A DNA stretch of 64,000 nt from Algoriphagus locisalis (GCF_900116615.1 NZ_FPBF01000009.1:158094-222093); one strand, 5' to 3'; numbered from the stretch's first letter, positions 34,951 through 44,414 are shown. Program-made: numbers and translations. Notes: a model not told the origin generated them from the sequence alone.

Positions 34951-37900
34951 TTAAAACTCCCCTTCTTTAATCATTCTAAAGGTTCTTTCTCTGTTCAGAG
35001 AATCTAGTCGTTCTTCGATATTGTCTAATTGGATTGGTTTCCATTCTTCTTTGTCTTCAAACCGATAGCGAAGGAAATCATCCGTATCATTGATGATCAG
35101 TTTCTCTTTTTTCTTTCTCGTGATTTTATTGAATAGCTCGGAGAAAGAGTTGAAAGAAACGCTCTGAGAGAGTGCAACACCATAGGTGGATACATTTTCC
35201 GAAAGCGATAGTGAGGTGAACGTATTGAAATTGTTTCTGTTGAAAATTCTAATTCGGTAAACCCCATCTTCGGTAAGCATATATTCTGCCTGCCAATCTC
35301 CGATGATTGATGAAGCGCTGGCATTTCCTTGGTTATTCGTAAAACCCCCATCTCTTGAAACCCGAAGGCGTCCGTCGAGGAAGGTGTAGGCCACACTAAG
35401 TTGGAAGGTTTCCAAGGCATTTTGATCCAGACTGGCCACGTCCAAATCTACTTCGAGATTCTTGTCCACCTGACCAAGAAAGCTGTTGAGTTGGGAGGAA
35501 AGCAATTGTCCCAAACTGGAAGAAATATTGGATACACCAGAGAATTGACCTTCTGGAGAAAATGATCTTGTCATGATCACCGAGAAAACCTGACGGTTCA
35601 TCTCCTGTTCATCATTGGCAATCTTGTTTTGGAAGGAAGAAATTGTCGTTTGAGTTTCTCCGCTGGAGGGGAATTCAGAAAAGTCAAATCCGAAACTGAT
35701 ATCAGGGGAAAGCAACTGACCATCCAGGTTCAATAATACCTTGACTGGATATCTTCGACTAGTGGTGGAGCTTTGCGTAGTCTGTGTTACAGAGCTGAGT
35801 AGCAAAGGCTGCAAAGAAACATTTTCAATATATTCTGCGGAGATGTCCATTATCCCACTGTATGGATCTCCGTACCAAGTTATTCTGCCTCCGGGTTTGA
35901 TGCTGAATTGCTTTTTCACCACATTATAAAGAGAGAAATTATACATTCCCTCGGTGATTTCGTAGGTGCCATTCAAGGTGAAATTTCCCTGCGTATCTAC
36001 ATTCATCGTCAATACTCCCCGGCCTCGACCGGATATTCCTTCCTCTGTTCTAGGATCGATAATTATCTCGGCGTAGGCATCTGGTGTGATGTCCAGCACG
36101 AAATTCATTCTCACATTTTCTATTTCCAATCTATTGATCTCCTCAGCGATTTGTTGAATCCTCACGGTGTCCTGAATGTTGATCATGTGGATGAAGTCTT
36201 CCTGAGCCTGCGTATTGCTACTGGTTAATGGAATGTAGATTCTTGTGTTCGGCTGACTGGTAGCTCTCGCATTGATATCCAAATTCGTTAAAGTCCCGAT
36301 TGCCTCCAGCGTCCCTGAGACGAAGGCTGTTCCGTAAAAAGTCTCATTGTCTCTATCCGTCGTATTCATCACCTGAAGGTTGTTCATGTTGGCGCTGATG
36401 TCCAAGCGAATATTGGTGAAGGCTTGATGATTGATTCCACCCGTGAGGGTTGCCTGATTCCCGAAAAGATCCTTCATAGTTACCTGCTGTAGGCTGATCT
36501 GATTAGGTCTGAAAAGAACATTACCGTTGAGTAAATAGGTGGTTTTGAGATAATTTACAGTCAATCGCCCATCATTCAGTCTTCCGGTTCCTTCTAGTTG
36601 AGGATTTGCCATGGTACCGGTCAGATCCATATTACCTGAAATACTACCACCCAATCCAGATAGGTAATTGGATAAAAATGGTTCAAGAATTACCAAACTT
36701 GCTTCATTCAAAGAAGCCTGCATATTCATTTCTTGATTTTCTGTCAGAATATATCCACCAACATTGATCGTTTCTTTACCTTGATTTACATTGGTCAATG
36801 AAACCTGCAATCGTTCCAGATCCAAATTGGCAGTCGCGGACATATCGCCTATAGGAAACTTATTAATAGCAAACTCATTCAATTTGAATTCTCCTTGAAT
36901 CAAAGGAGTGTCGAAGAGCTGTTCAAAGGAAATCATCCCATTGGCAGTGCCATCGAAGTCTTGAGGAAACAGGGTGTTAAGGAGGTCAATATTTACATTA
37001 TTAACCATTAGGTTTAATCTATCTTCAGGCTTGTTGCTAGCAGTACCTTGTAGTGAAATTGACTGGTTTTCATTGAATAACTTAAGGCTATCAACCTGAA
37101 TTAACCCCGGAGTAATCGTGATGAGATTAAGTGAGTCAAACTTCCATTCCCGATCAAGCACTTTTACGGAGGATGGTTCAAATGCGAGTTGGGTGTTTTG
37201 AGTAGAAAATTTTGCTACTGCATTGATTCTGGCGGCGCTTTGAGTAGAATCTTGATCTAGGGTGAGGTCAATATCCATTTCATTTTGATCCCAAATTGCC
37301 TCAAACCCGAAGTTGGTAAACTGAATGGATTTGCCAAGTTCCTGGCTCTTCGAATAGACATAAAAGGAAGCAAGGATGTCCTGGCTGTTGATGATTTTTG
37401 AGGTGTTAAAATCTATATTGATGTTTTTTGCCGTGTTGTTTTTATACTTCAGCGTATCGATACTGGTGAAAAAGTTAAAGACCGTATTCTCTGCCGTTTG
37501 ATAGAATGCTCCTTCCAATACCATGTTTTTGGAAAGACTCAAATCTGGTTCTAAAAGCTGGACAATTGGGTTGATATTGATCAGGCGGAGGTTCAAATCC
37601 AGGTTGTAATTCTCGGAGAAATTCCGCTCCAGATCTGCTATAGGCTGTTCTTCATTTAGGATGATGGCTATGTATTGCTGTAGCAAAATATCCAAATCAC
37701 TGCCCATTTGCTCCAGATTAAATTGCCCCGAAGCTGCTGCCACTAAGTAATCCGAATTGATGGACATCGTTCTGGTGCCTCCGGCAAAAAGGGATTGGAA
37801 ATTGAAGCTTCCCACGTCCAAAAATCTATCCTCATAGCCAACTTGAATATTGCGGAACCGCGCTATGCCCTGAATATCATCCAGTTTTATTCCCTTCACG

Positions 37901-39558
37901 TCTATATCCAGGTTTCCACTGATGAAAGTGGCTTTCTCGGTAATATTCAACCGATCCAAAAATGCTGTGTCAATCTGTAAACTCATTCTAACCGAATCAG
38001 TAGATTGCCGAAGGTTTACCTCACCGTTGGCGTTGATCTTAAAGTTTGGATCTTTTACCGCCAGGTTTCCTCTAAAAAGGTCACGCCCGTAAGTTGCATC
38101 GGTTTTGATATTTGTGTATTGGTAGTTTTTGAATCCAAATTTGCTCACGTCGGCATCTACATCAAGCAGTAGATTCGCGGTGGAATTTCCGGTGGTAGTG
38201 ATGCGTCCTTTGAGGCTTACCTTTTGGAATAAGTCCCGGTTTTCGGCAATTATCCCTAAGTCTAGATTCTGAGTTGTTAGATTGGAAACCGTCGTCGGAA
38301 GTCCATCTGCTCTATCAAAACTTACCCTTCCAGTGATATCTCCAATAGAAGTTTTGAACTCACCATTGGTATCAAAGCGATGCAAATACCCGGCAAAGTC
38401 AGCGGTGAGCCGTATTGTGTTGAATTTGTTGATTTCCTTGGAAATATTCTCTGGTAGATAGGGGGCGAGATCTTTTGCTAAAATCGTGGAATTCTTTAGC
38501 GAAAGGTTGATATACGTATCATCTAAATCAGGTAAACCATCTAGCCTAAATGCGCCAAAAATCGCTGTTTTCTCTCCAATTCTGAGCAAAAGTTCCTCTG
38601 ATCTCACATCCGAAACCGGCCCAGCTACCCTGCCCGATAGGTAGATTTGATCATCGATATTAGGCAGGCCTGGAGCAAAAAGCTTTAAATCACCCAAGTC
38701 TAGCTTGGTTTCATCTAGATTGGTAATGATTACCACCTCTTCCGAAAAATTGGAAAAGGCTGCCGGAGTAGCGTATTCAAAACGAAGGAAATTTTTAATA
38801 TGGCTATTGACCGACTTGAGACTGAGTTGGTCAAACTCCATAAACTCTGGCCCATATTTCATATTGGTTTTGAGCTCCATGATCTCAAATCCCGAGGTCA
38901 GCTCAGTGCCTGTCAGCATTTTGATATTGGCACCTATCTCAGGTCCTTGCAGGTAAAAATCAGAAGCATTCAGCGTAATGTCTGCAAAGCGTAGTCTGTT
39001 GTAATCCAGTCCTTTGGTGATCGCATCTGTAATTTCATTGACAATGAAGATTTCAGAGTTTCTGAGCTCTACTGTATTAATCTTAAATTGAGTGGGGCCA
39101 GAACTAGCACTGCCGGTGCTGAACATTTCGGAAAGCTCTTCCACCCAGAGATTGATATTCATCGCCGAATCACCCTCGTGGGTTAGCATATGCAATTTGG
39201 CATTTTCCATCCTGACGGCATTGATGGTGGTGATGCCCGGAGGAATGAGTGACAGCAATTCAAAATCGGCGTTGATCTTCTTGGCGCCAATCATCAGGCT
39301 ATCCCGATGATCGCGTATGATCACATCGTCTAACTCAAGAGCGTCCCACCAGGTAAGTCGGATCTTTCCGATCTCTGTGTGGAAATCTGAATTATTATTG
39401 AGAATCCCTGTTACAGCGTTTACTACTTTATTTTGAACCCAAGTGACCTGTAAACTCAGCGCCACTACGATAAAAAACATAATCAATGAAAAGACGATCC
39501 AAAGTATTACCCGAAACGCTTTGTGCAAAAAATCCTTAACTTTCGCGTTCTTTTCCAA
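34951..39558 (-). CDS. tamB: Translocation and assembly module protein TamB
   Basis: A 1535-residue protein with one N-terminal membrane anchor (VILWIVFSLIMFFIVVALSL) followed by a very long beta-rich region. The C-terminus contains the conserved TamB (DUF490) domain, about residues 1130-1500, with GRGRGVLTMNVDTQGNFTLNGTYEITEG and SFGFDFSEFP. TamB bridges inner and outer membranes and takes part in lipid or protein export to the outer membrane. The start is TTG at 39558, sharing one base with the divergent tsaD ATG; no in-frame start exists upstream before a stop, and a TTG at 39528 is the main alternative. Confidence 0.92.
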   Translation of the reverse strand: MEKNAKVKDFLHKAFRVILWIVFSLIMFFIVVALSLQVTWVQNKVVNAVTGILNNNSDFHTEIGKIRLTWWDALELDDVIIRDHRDSLMIGAKKINADFELLSLIPPGITTINAVRMENAKLHMLTHEGDSAMNINLWVEELSEMFSTGSASSGPTQFKINTVELRNSEIFIVNEITDAITKGLDYNRLRFADITLNASDFYLQGPEIGANIKMLTGTELTSGFEIMELKTNMKYGPEFMEFDQLSLKSVNSHIKNFLRFEYATPAAFSNFSEEVVIITNLDETKLDLGDLKLFAPGLPNIDDQIYLSGRVAGPVSDVRSEELLLRIGEKTAIFGAFRLDGLPDLDDTYINLSLKNSTILAKDLAPYLPENISKEINKFNTIRLTADFAGYLHRFDTNGEFKTSIGDITGRVSFDRADGLPTTVSNLTTQNLDLGIIAENRDLFQKVSLKGRITTTGNSTANLLLDVDADVSKFGFKNYQYTNIKTDATYGRDLFRGNLAVKDPNFKINANGEVNLRQSTDSVRMSLQIDTAFLDRLNITEKATFISGNLDIDVKGIKLDDIQGIARFRNIQVGYEDRFLDVGSFNFQSLFAGGTRTMSINSDYLVAAASGQFNLEQMGSDLDILLQQYIAIILNEEQPIADLERNFSENYNLDLNLRLININPIVQLLEPDLSLSKNMVLEGAFYQTAENTVFNFFTSIDTLKYKNNTAKNINIDFNTSKIINSQDILASFYVYSKSQELGKSIQFTNFGFEAIWDQNEMDIDLTLDQDSTQSAARINAVAKFSTQNTQLAFEPSSVKVLDREWKFDSLNLITITPGLIQVDSLKLFNENQSISLQGTASNKPEDRLNLMVNNVNIDLLNTLFPQDFDGTANGMISFEQLFDTPLIQGEFKLNEFAINKFPIGDMSATANLDLERLQVSLTNVNQGKETINVGGYILTENQEMNMQASLNEASLVILEPFLSNYLSGLGGSISGNMDLTGTMANPQLEGTGRLNDGRLTVNYLKTTYLLNGNVLFRPNQISLQQVTMKDLFGNQATLTGGINHQAFTNIRLDISANMNNLQVMNTTDRDNETFYGTAFVSGTLEAIGTLTNLDINARATSQPNTRIYIPLTSSNTQAQEDFIHMINIQDTVRIQQIAEEINRLEIENVRMNFVLDITPDAYAEIIIDPRTEEGISGRGRGVLTMNVDTQGNFTLNGTYEITEGMYNFSLYNVVKKQFSIKPGGRITWYGDPYSGIMDISAEYIENVSLQPLLLSSVTQTTQSSTTSRRYPVKVLLNLDGQLLSPDISFGFDFSEFPSSGETQTTISSFQNKIANDEQEMNRQVFSVIMTRSFSPEGQFSGVSNISSSLGQLLSSQLNSFLGQVDKNLEVDLDVASLDQNALETFQLSVAYTFLDGRLRVSRDGGFTNNQGNASASSIIGDWQAEYMLTEDGVYRIRIFNRNNFNTFTSLSLSENVSTYGVALSQSVSFNSFSELFNKITRKKKEKLIINDTDDFLRYRFEDKEEWKPIQLDNIEERLDSLNRERTFRMIKEGEF

Positions 39559-40571
39559 TGGGTACCAACGATATCTTTATTCTAGCAATTGAATCCTCGT
39601 GTGACGAGACATCTGCGGCTGTTATAGCTGACGGCAAAGTACTTAATAATATTGTCGCCACACAATCCGTTCACGAAAAATATGGGGGAGTAGTTCCAGA
39701 GCTTGCTTCGCGTGCACATCAGGAAAATCTCATTCCCGTGGTTCAGGAGGCTATTTTATCTTCTGGAATCTCTAAGGATCAGCTTTCTGCGGTGGCTTTC
39801 ACCCGTGGCCCCGGGTTGATGGGTTCTCTTTTAGTAGGAGTGAGCTTCGCAAAAGCTTTTGCCTTTGCCAAGAAAATCCCGCTGATCGAAGTGAATCATA
39901 TGAATGCCCATATTTTGGCGCATTTTATTGAAGAACCCAAACCTAATTTTCCATTCATTTGCCTGACTGTGAGCGGTGGTCACACCCAATTGGTTTTGGT
40001 CAAAGATCATCTCGATATGGAGGTAATAGGAGAGACACAAGACGACGCAGTAGGTGAGGCCTTTGACAAAACTGCCAAGCTCCTTGGCTTGCCTTATCCC
40101 GGTGGACCGCTTATTGATAAATATGCCAAGGAAGGAAATTCAAAAGCCTTTCAGTTTCCGATTACCCGAATGCCGGAATTGAATTATTCCTTCAGTGGGA
40201 TCAAAACTGCGGTGCTTTATTTTCTCCGGGATCAGCTGAAAGAAAACCCGAAATTCATTGAGGAGAATTTAGCTGACCTCTGCGCCAGCATACAATACGC
40301 TCTGGTGGAAATGCTTTTGATCAAATTGAAAGCAGCGGTGAAGCAGTACGGTGTGAAGGAAGTTGCTATCGCTGGAGGAGTTTCGGCGAACTCAGGTTTG
40401 AGAGAGACATTAACGAAGTTGGCCGCGCAAAAAGGCTGGAACCTGTACATTCCAAAATTTGAATATTGTACTGACAACGCAGCCATGATTGCCATGGCAG
40501 CACATTTTAAATACCTGAAAGGAGAATTTTCATCTATGGATGTCACTCCTCTCGCAAAAATGAAAATCTAA
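39558..40571 (+). CDS. tsaD: tRNA N6-adenosine threonylcarbamoyltransferase TsaD
   Basis: The 337-residue protein carries the Kae1/TsaD core: ILAIESSCDETSAAVI, GGVVPELASRAHQENL, the metal-binding VNHMNAHILAHF, and CLTVSGGHTQL, plus GEAFDKTAKLLGL and IAGGVSANSGLR. It transfers the threonylcarbamoyl group to A37 of tRNAs reading ANN codons, with TsaB, TsaC and TsaE encoded elsewhere. The ATG sits next to the tamB start on the other strand. SmpB begins 2 bases after its stop. Confidence 0.96.
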   Translation: MGTNDIFILAIESSCDETSAAVIADGKVLNNIVATQSVHEKYGGVVPELASRAHQENLIPVVQEAILSSGISKDQLSAVAFTRGPGLMGSLLVGVSFAKAFAFAKKIPLIEVNHMNAHILAHFIEEPKPNFPFICLTVSGGHTQLVLVKDHLDMEVIGETQDDAVGEAFDKTAKLLGLPYPGGPLIDKYAKEGNSKAFQFPITRMPELNYSFSGIKTAVLYFLRDQLKENPKFIEENLADLCASIQYALVEMLLIKLKAAVKQYGVKEVAIAGGVSANSGLRETLTKLAAQKGWNLYIPKFEYCTDNAAMIAMAAHFKYLKGEFSSMDVTPLAKMKI

Positions 40572-40573
40572 GC

Positions 40574-41041
40574 ATGGCTAAGGATAATAAGTTTGACAAA
40601 GTCATCAATATAAAAAACAGAAAGGCTCGCTTTGAGTTTGAGTTTATAGATACTTATGTAGCAGGGATGGTGCTCAAGGGCACAGAGATTAAGTCTATCC
40701 GGGAGTCTAAAGTTTCTCTTACTGAGTCGTTTTGCATATTCTTGGATGGAGAGCTCTATGTGCGTCAAATGCACATCGCTCCTTATTCCATGGCAGCGAG
40801 TTATAATCATGTGGCGATCCGGGACAGGAAGCTGCTGCTGAGCAAGCGGGAACTCGAAAAACTTGAAACTAAGTCTCAGGAAAAAGGGCTGACTATCATT
40901 CCTGTTCGTATATTTATCAACGACCGAGGGATGGCAAAAATGGAAATTGCGCTAGGCCGAGGTAAGAAATCGCACGACAAACGACAGGACTTGAAAGAAA
41001 AAGATGCAAAAAGAGAAATCCGGAGAATGGCCTTTGATTGA
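40574..41041 (+). CDS. smpB: SsrA-binding protein SmpB
   Basis: The 155-residue protein matches SmpB throughout: INIKNRKARFEFEF, AGMVLKGTEIKSIRESKVSL, QMHIAPYS, RDRKLLLSKREL and the C-terminal GRGKKSHDKRQDLKEKDAKREI tail that enters the mRNA channel. It binds tmRNA and rescues stalled ribosomes. It lies 2 bases after tsaD, and its end overlaps the NlpC-like gene by up to 38 bases. Confidence 0.96.
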   Translation: MAKDNKFDKVINIKNRKARFEFEFIDTYVAGMVLKGTEIKSIRESKVSLTESFCIFLDGELYVRQMHIAPYSMAASYNHVAIRDRKLLLSKRELEKLETKSQEKGLTIIPVRIFINDRGMAKMEIALGRGKKSHDKRQDLKEKDAKREIRRMAFD

Positions 41042-41801
41042 TGCTTTTGGGATCTGCAGGCAAACCATTTTACCGCTTTACCGCAGACCTACTTTTGATT
41101 CGGCATTGGTGACGCAATTACTTTTTGGCGAATGCTATCAGACCATAGCGATGACTTCTGACCAGCAATGGTTCAAAATACTGCACGAGGATACCGGGCT
41201 GGAAGGCTGGATTACCACGCATACGATCAAGGAAATTCCAGCCTCAGATTATTACAAATTTTTAAATGCCGACTTTCAGGTAGTCACCAGTCCTATCGCA
41301 GCCATCGAATACCAAGGGACTAATCTTTATTTGCTTCCTGGAAGTAGGCTCCACTTTTCTGACTTGGAGCTTTTTAATTGGCAAGATCATATTGGTTTCA
41401 CTGGCTCGGTACGCAGTCATGCGATCAAAGCCGACAGATCTCAGCTGATCGATATAGCCGTCAAGTATGTCAATGCGCCCTACCAAGCAGGAGGAAGAAG
41501 TATTTTTGGATTGGATGAGCGTCAAGGATTTGAATTGATTTTTAGCATTGCAGGCTATTCTTGGAAGTCGGGTAAAATTCCGGGTAGAAAAATTGAACCC
41601 GAGCGCGTATTGCCAGGTGATTTATTTATTTTCAGGCAGTTAGAGAAGAAGCAAGTCAACTATGCCTTGTATCTTGGAGCTGAAGAAGTATTTTGGATGG
41701 ATAATAAAATAAAAGTGTCGGATCTGAGTGAATGGGAAACTTACTTACGGAGTAGTAAGGATAAAGAGGTGGAGCTGGAAACTCGGTCAATTATAAGTTA
41801 A
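41004..41801 (+). CDS. NlpC/P60-family protein, catalytic residues apparently lost
   Basis: The 265-residue protein has an SH3-like region (about 15-75, GICRQTILPLYRRPT, GLEGWITTHTI), a linker, and an NlpC/P60 fold from about 145 (LIDIAVKYVNAPYQAGGRSIFGLDERQGFELIF, then PGDLFIF). In active enzymes a Cys follows the FGxD turn (DCSGF) and a His begins the HVGIYLG-like strand. Here the turn reads DERQGF (171-176) and the strand reads VNYALYLG (218-225), so neither residue is present and the reading frame is intact. It is thus probably a peptidoglycan-binding pseudoenzyme. The ATG at 41004 overlaps smpB by 38 bases; a TTG at 41034 is an alternative start. Confidence 0.82.
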   Translation: MQKEKSGEWPLIDAFGICRQTILPLYRRPTFDSALVTQLLFGECYQTIAMTSDQQWFKILHEDTGLEGWITTHTIKEIPASDYYKFLNADFQVVTSPIAAIEYQGTNLYLLPGSRLHFSDLELFNWQDHIGFTGSVRSHAIKADRSQLIDIAVKYVNAPYQAGGRSIFGLDERQGFELIFSIAGYSWKSGKIPGRKIEPERVLPGDLFIFRQLEKKQVNYALYLGAEEVFWMDNKIKVSDLSEWETYLRSSKDKEVELETRSIIS

Positions 41802-41803
41802 TT

Positions 41804-42328
41804 ATGGAAAAGCGGGTACTGGTATTGAATTTAGATCATTCTCCCGTTGCGGTAGTATCTCCGCAAAAAGCCATAGTCCTCTTGCTATTGGAAAAGGCGA
41901 ACTGTCTTTCTGTTTATGATTTACTTCAAATCCGTACTGTTAGCCGAAGTTTTGCCTATCCCGCGGTCATTTGCCTGAATCATTATAAAAACATTCCTTA
42001 TCGGGGCGTTTTATTAAATCGGGTAAACCTTTTTCGAAGAGATCGGGGAGAGTGCCAATATTGCGGAAGTAAAAAACAACTGACCATAGACCATGTGGTC
42101 CCGAGGTCCAAAGGAGGCAAATCAAATTGGACCAACTTGACTACAGCCTGTCATCGATGTAATGTGTTGAAAGGCGATAAAACTCCCGAGCAAGTTGGGC
42201 TTACTATGCAGACAAAGCCATTTAAACCTTCTTTAGCCTATTTCCTTTCTGAATATGCCGAAAGGCAGGCTGAGGAATGGCTACCTTTTTTGAATGGAAA
42301 GGTTGAGAATTTGAAATTTGAAGTCTAA
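41804..42328 (+). CDS. HNH endonuclease family protein
   Basis: A 174-residue protein with a C-terminal HNH domain: zinc-ribbon CQYCG, LTIDHVVPRSKGG with the catalytic histidine, N(W)TNL, and CHRCN followed by KGDKTP. The N-terminal 75 residues (VLVLNLDHSPVAVVSPQKAIVLLL) are the extension common to stand-alone bacterial HNH proteins. It starts 2 bases after the NlpC-like gene, in a tight tsaD-smpB run. Its biological target is unknown; it is not obviously part of a mobile element or restriction locus. Confidence 0.9.
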   Translation: MEKRVLVLNLDHSPVAVVSPQKAIVLLLLEKANCLSVYDLLQIRTVSRSFAYPAVICLNHYKNIPYRGVLLNRVNLFRRDRGECQYCGSKKQLTIDHVVPRSKGGKSNWTNLTTACHRCNVLKGDKTPEQVGLTMQTKPFKPSLAYFLSEYAERQAEEWLPFLNGKVENLKFEV

Positions 42329-42371
42329 TATTCTAAGCCTTTTTTGGCAATATAATTGCCTTAGATAACGC

Positions 42372-42806
42372 ATGAAATTATCAATTATCGCCACTCTTTT
42401 GTTGGCTTTTTTTCTCCAAACGGCGCAGGTTAAATTTGAACAACTTATTGGTACGTGGCAACTCGTGCATTTTGATGCGATGGATGAGCTGAGAAAGTCT
42501 TCGCAATATCAGAATGCAAGTCCAGCGATGAGAGCGGGATTGGAGTACAAAATCAACAATAGACTCGAAAACACGGTGTATGAATTTGTACTTGGGGATA
42601 GCCTGAAATATACAGATTACGTCCAACAGGAAGTGGTACAAAAGAAGGCAAAAGTGGAAATCAGCATGGAGGATGTTATGACCATAAAGGCGGGAAAAGA
42701 GGTGAGAAAAGCCAAAATTGTTGAAATCAGCAGCGATAGAATGGTACTGGAGCCAATCAGCAGTAAGCCAGGTTCAGGAAGACTGGTTTTTGAAAAAATT
42801 AAATAG
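42372..42806 (+). CDS. Small secreted lipocalin-like hypothetical protein
   Basis: The 144-residue protein has a Sec signal (LSIIATLLLAFFLQTAQ) and a mature beta-rich domain opening LIGTWQLVHFDAMDE, ending MVLEPISSKPGSGRLVFEKI. The IGTWQL start and final strand pattern resemble the lipocalin-like proteins of Bacteroidota. Function is unknown. It is 43 bases downstream of the HNH gene and closes the tsaD operon at a terminator. Confidence 0.68.
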   Translation: MKLSIIATLLLAFFLQTAQVKFEQLIGTWQLVHFDAMDELRKSSQYQNASPAMRAGLEYKINNRLENTVYEFVLGDSLKYTDYVQQEVVQKKAKVEISMEDVMTIKAGKEVRKAKIVEISSDRMVLEPISSKPGSGRLVFEKIK

Positions 42807-42834
42807 AAAAAGTAGTTGCTAATCACCACTTAGC

Positions 42835-42869
42835 ATAAGCTGTTAGACTTTCTGACAGCTTATTTTTTG
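42835..42869 (+). terminator. Terminator closing the tsaD operon
   Basis: A 9-bp stem (ataagctgt at 42835-42843, acagcttat at 42855-42863) is followed by six T. It lies 29 bases after the stop of the lipocalin-like gene. Confidence 0.85.
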
Positions 42870-43098
42870 CTTGGTAGTATTTGGATCACTTGCAACTGGT
42901 CTGAAGAGGCAATAATTTCAACTTTTCCAAAATGGTATGTGCTTTTTTAGAAAGGATAAGTTGCTGATTTTGGGGCTTTTATTCCCCAATTTCGCGTAGG
43001 CCAACTGTGCAAATTCAGCTGTCAGCGATGTTTAAGGCTTTTTTAACAGTTGGTACGATTATGAACCTATTCCCATCGAACCACTAAACACAAAAACT

Positions 43099-43263
43099 AT
43101 GTTACGCTGGATATTAATTTTCTTAGTAATCGCTTTGATTGCTGCCGTGTTAGGATTTGGAGGAATTGCCGCTGGTGCAGCTTCCATTGCCCAAATCATC
43201 TTCTACATCTTCTTGGTATTGCTTGTCATTTCCTTGGTAATGCATCTAGTGAGAAAAGCCTGA
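43099..43263 (+). CDS. DUF1328 small membrane protein
   Basis: A 54-residue protein starting MLRWILIFLVIALIAAVLGF and ending MHLVRKA. The GFGGIAAGAASIAQIIFYIFLVL pattern with two membrane helices is characteristic of DUF1328/YtjA-like proteins. These small inner-membrane proteins have no known function and are often stress induced. The gene has its own terminator. Confidence 0.88.
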   Translation: MLRWILIFLVIALIAAVLGFGGIAAGAASIAQIIFYIFLVLLVISLVMHLVRKA

Positions 43264-43300
43264 TTTGTCAGGAAAACACATTAACCACCAATCAACCATT

Positions 43301-43337
43301 GTTTCACGATCCCTGATTTCGGGGTCGTGAAACTTTT
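43301..43337 (+). terminator. Terminator after the DUF1328 gene
   Basis: A 13-base stem (gtttcacgatccc at 43301-43313, ggggtcgtgaaac at 43321-43333; one wobble pair) is followed by tttt. Confidence 0.85.
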
Positions 43338-43358
43338 GGAAACTATCTTTCAAATTCA

Positions 43359-44075
43359 ATGAATCCTAATCCCAAAAGTCCGATAGTAGTAGAAGAAAAA
43401 AATGGAAGAGGAATAATCCTAGATAGCTTGATTCAGGGATTTTTAATCCTTCTGCCGCTTACTATTATTCTAATTCTGCTTTCGATAGTATTTAATTTTA
43501 TTTTCGGAATTGTAGCACCTCTGAGTGCTGCGCTAGATCCTGGGACTGAAGAACCTCATTGGCTAATCAATGTGCTTTCTCTTGCAATATTCTGTGCTTT
43601 TATATTTTTGATAGGATTACTCGTCCGTAATAAGGTAGGCAAGGTTTATTTTAAGGTTTTTGAGCGAAAGTACCTTACCAAACTACCATTGTATAGTCTG
43701 ATCCATCAAACAGTTTATCAGTTTGTAGGCTTGAAAAAACTTCCCTTTTCTGAGGTTGTTTTACTAGACCCTTTCCGCTCCGGCACCATGATGACCGGGT
43801 TTATTACCGATCAGATCGAAGATAAATTATACACCATTTTTGTGCCCACCGCCCCAAATCCGACTAATGGGAATATTTATCATGTGCCAAAGGAGCTTAT
43901 CACTTTTTTGGATGCATCTACTCAAGATGCCATGAGAACTGTGATGGGAATGGGGACAGGCACAGCTGATATGTTGGCTGGATTGAATTTATCCGAAATC
44001 CTGCCAAAAGGATCAGAACGCGAAATTATCAAGGGGAAAATCGTTGATGATAGCCTGGACGCTCTCCCTTCATAA
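43359..44075 (+). CDS. DUF502 membrane protein
   Basis: A 238-residue protein with two N-terminal membrane helices (about 20-50 and 70-90) and a soluble domain containing KLPLYSLIHQTVYQFVG, DPFRSGTMMTGFIT and FVPTAPNPTNGNIYHVPKE. The last motif is a DUF502 hallmark. Function is unknown. It converges on the SMR exporter gene with a 9-base gap. Confidence 0.88.
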   Translation: MNPNPKSPIVVEEKNGRGIILDSLIQGFLILLPLTIILILLSIVFNFIFGIVAPLSAALDPGTEEPHWLINVLSLAIFCAFIFLIGLLVRNKVGKVYFKVFERKYLTKLPLYSLIHQTVYQFVGLKKLPFSEVVLLDPFRSGTMMTGFITDQIEDKLYTIFVPTAPNPTNGNIYHVPKELITFLDASTQDAMRTVMGMGTGTADMLAGLNLSEILPKGSEREIIKGKIVDDSLDALPS

Positions 44076-44084
44076 CGTGGCTTG

Positions 44085-44414
44085 TTAGTGAGGCGAGACC
44101 ACTTTCAGCCCGATGATAGATAGGATCAAAGTGGACAGAAAGAAAACTCGCCAGAATTCTGCTGACTCTCTGAATACGAAAATCCCCACAAGGACAGTTC
44201 CTACAGCACCTATTCCAGTCCAAACGGCATAAGCTGTCCCGATTGGGAGTGTTTGGGTAGCTTTGATTAAAAGTAGCATACTGATCGCCAAACAAACAAT
44301 AAAACCTGCATACCAGCCATAGACGGCATTTCCGGTAGCTCCTTTTGCTTTCCCAAGACAAGAGGCGAAACCGACCTCAAATAGTCCTCCGATGATTAAC
44401 AAGATCCAGTTCAT
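44085..44414 (-). CDS. SMR-family small multidrug/guanidinium-type exporter (SugE/Gdx-like)
   Basis: The 109-residue protein has four membrane helices and the family's essential glutamate in MNWILLIIGGLFEVGFA. TLPIGTAYAVWTGIGAVGTVLVGI and the IIGLKV ending match the SugE/Gdx branch more than EmrE. Gdx proteins export guanidinium with protons; others export quaternary amines. I see no guanidine riboswitch in the 50-base upstream gap, which is shared with rnhB. Confidence 0.88.
   Translation of the reverse strand: MNWILLIIGGLFEVGFASCLGKAKGATGNAVYGWYAGFIVCLAISMLLLIKATQTLPIGTAYAVWTGIGAVGTVLVGIFVFRESAEFWRVFFLSTLILSIIGLKVVSPH

Noticed and set aside
41500..41560. Frameshift in the NlpC-like gene explaining loss of the Cys
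   Set aside because: The frame is open and the flanking family motifs are in phase; no single-base change near FGLDERQGF recreates a DCSGF turn.
44029..44361. Overlapping frame opposite the DUF502 and SMR genes
   Set aside because: Its translation is rich in Cys, Arg and Ser with no domain, whereas the overlapping frame gives a clean SMR protein.
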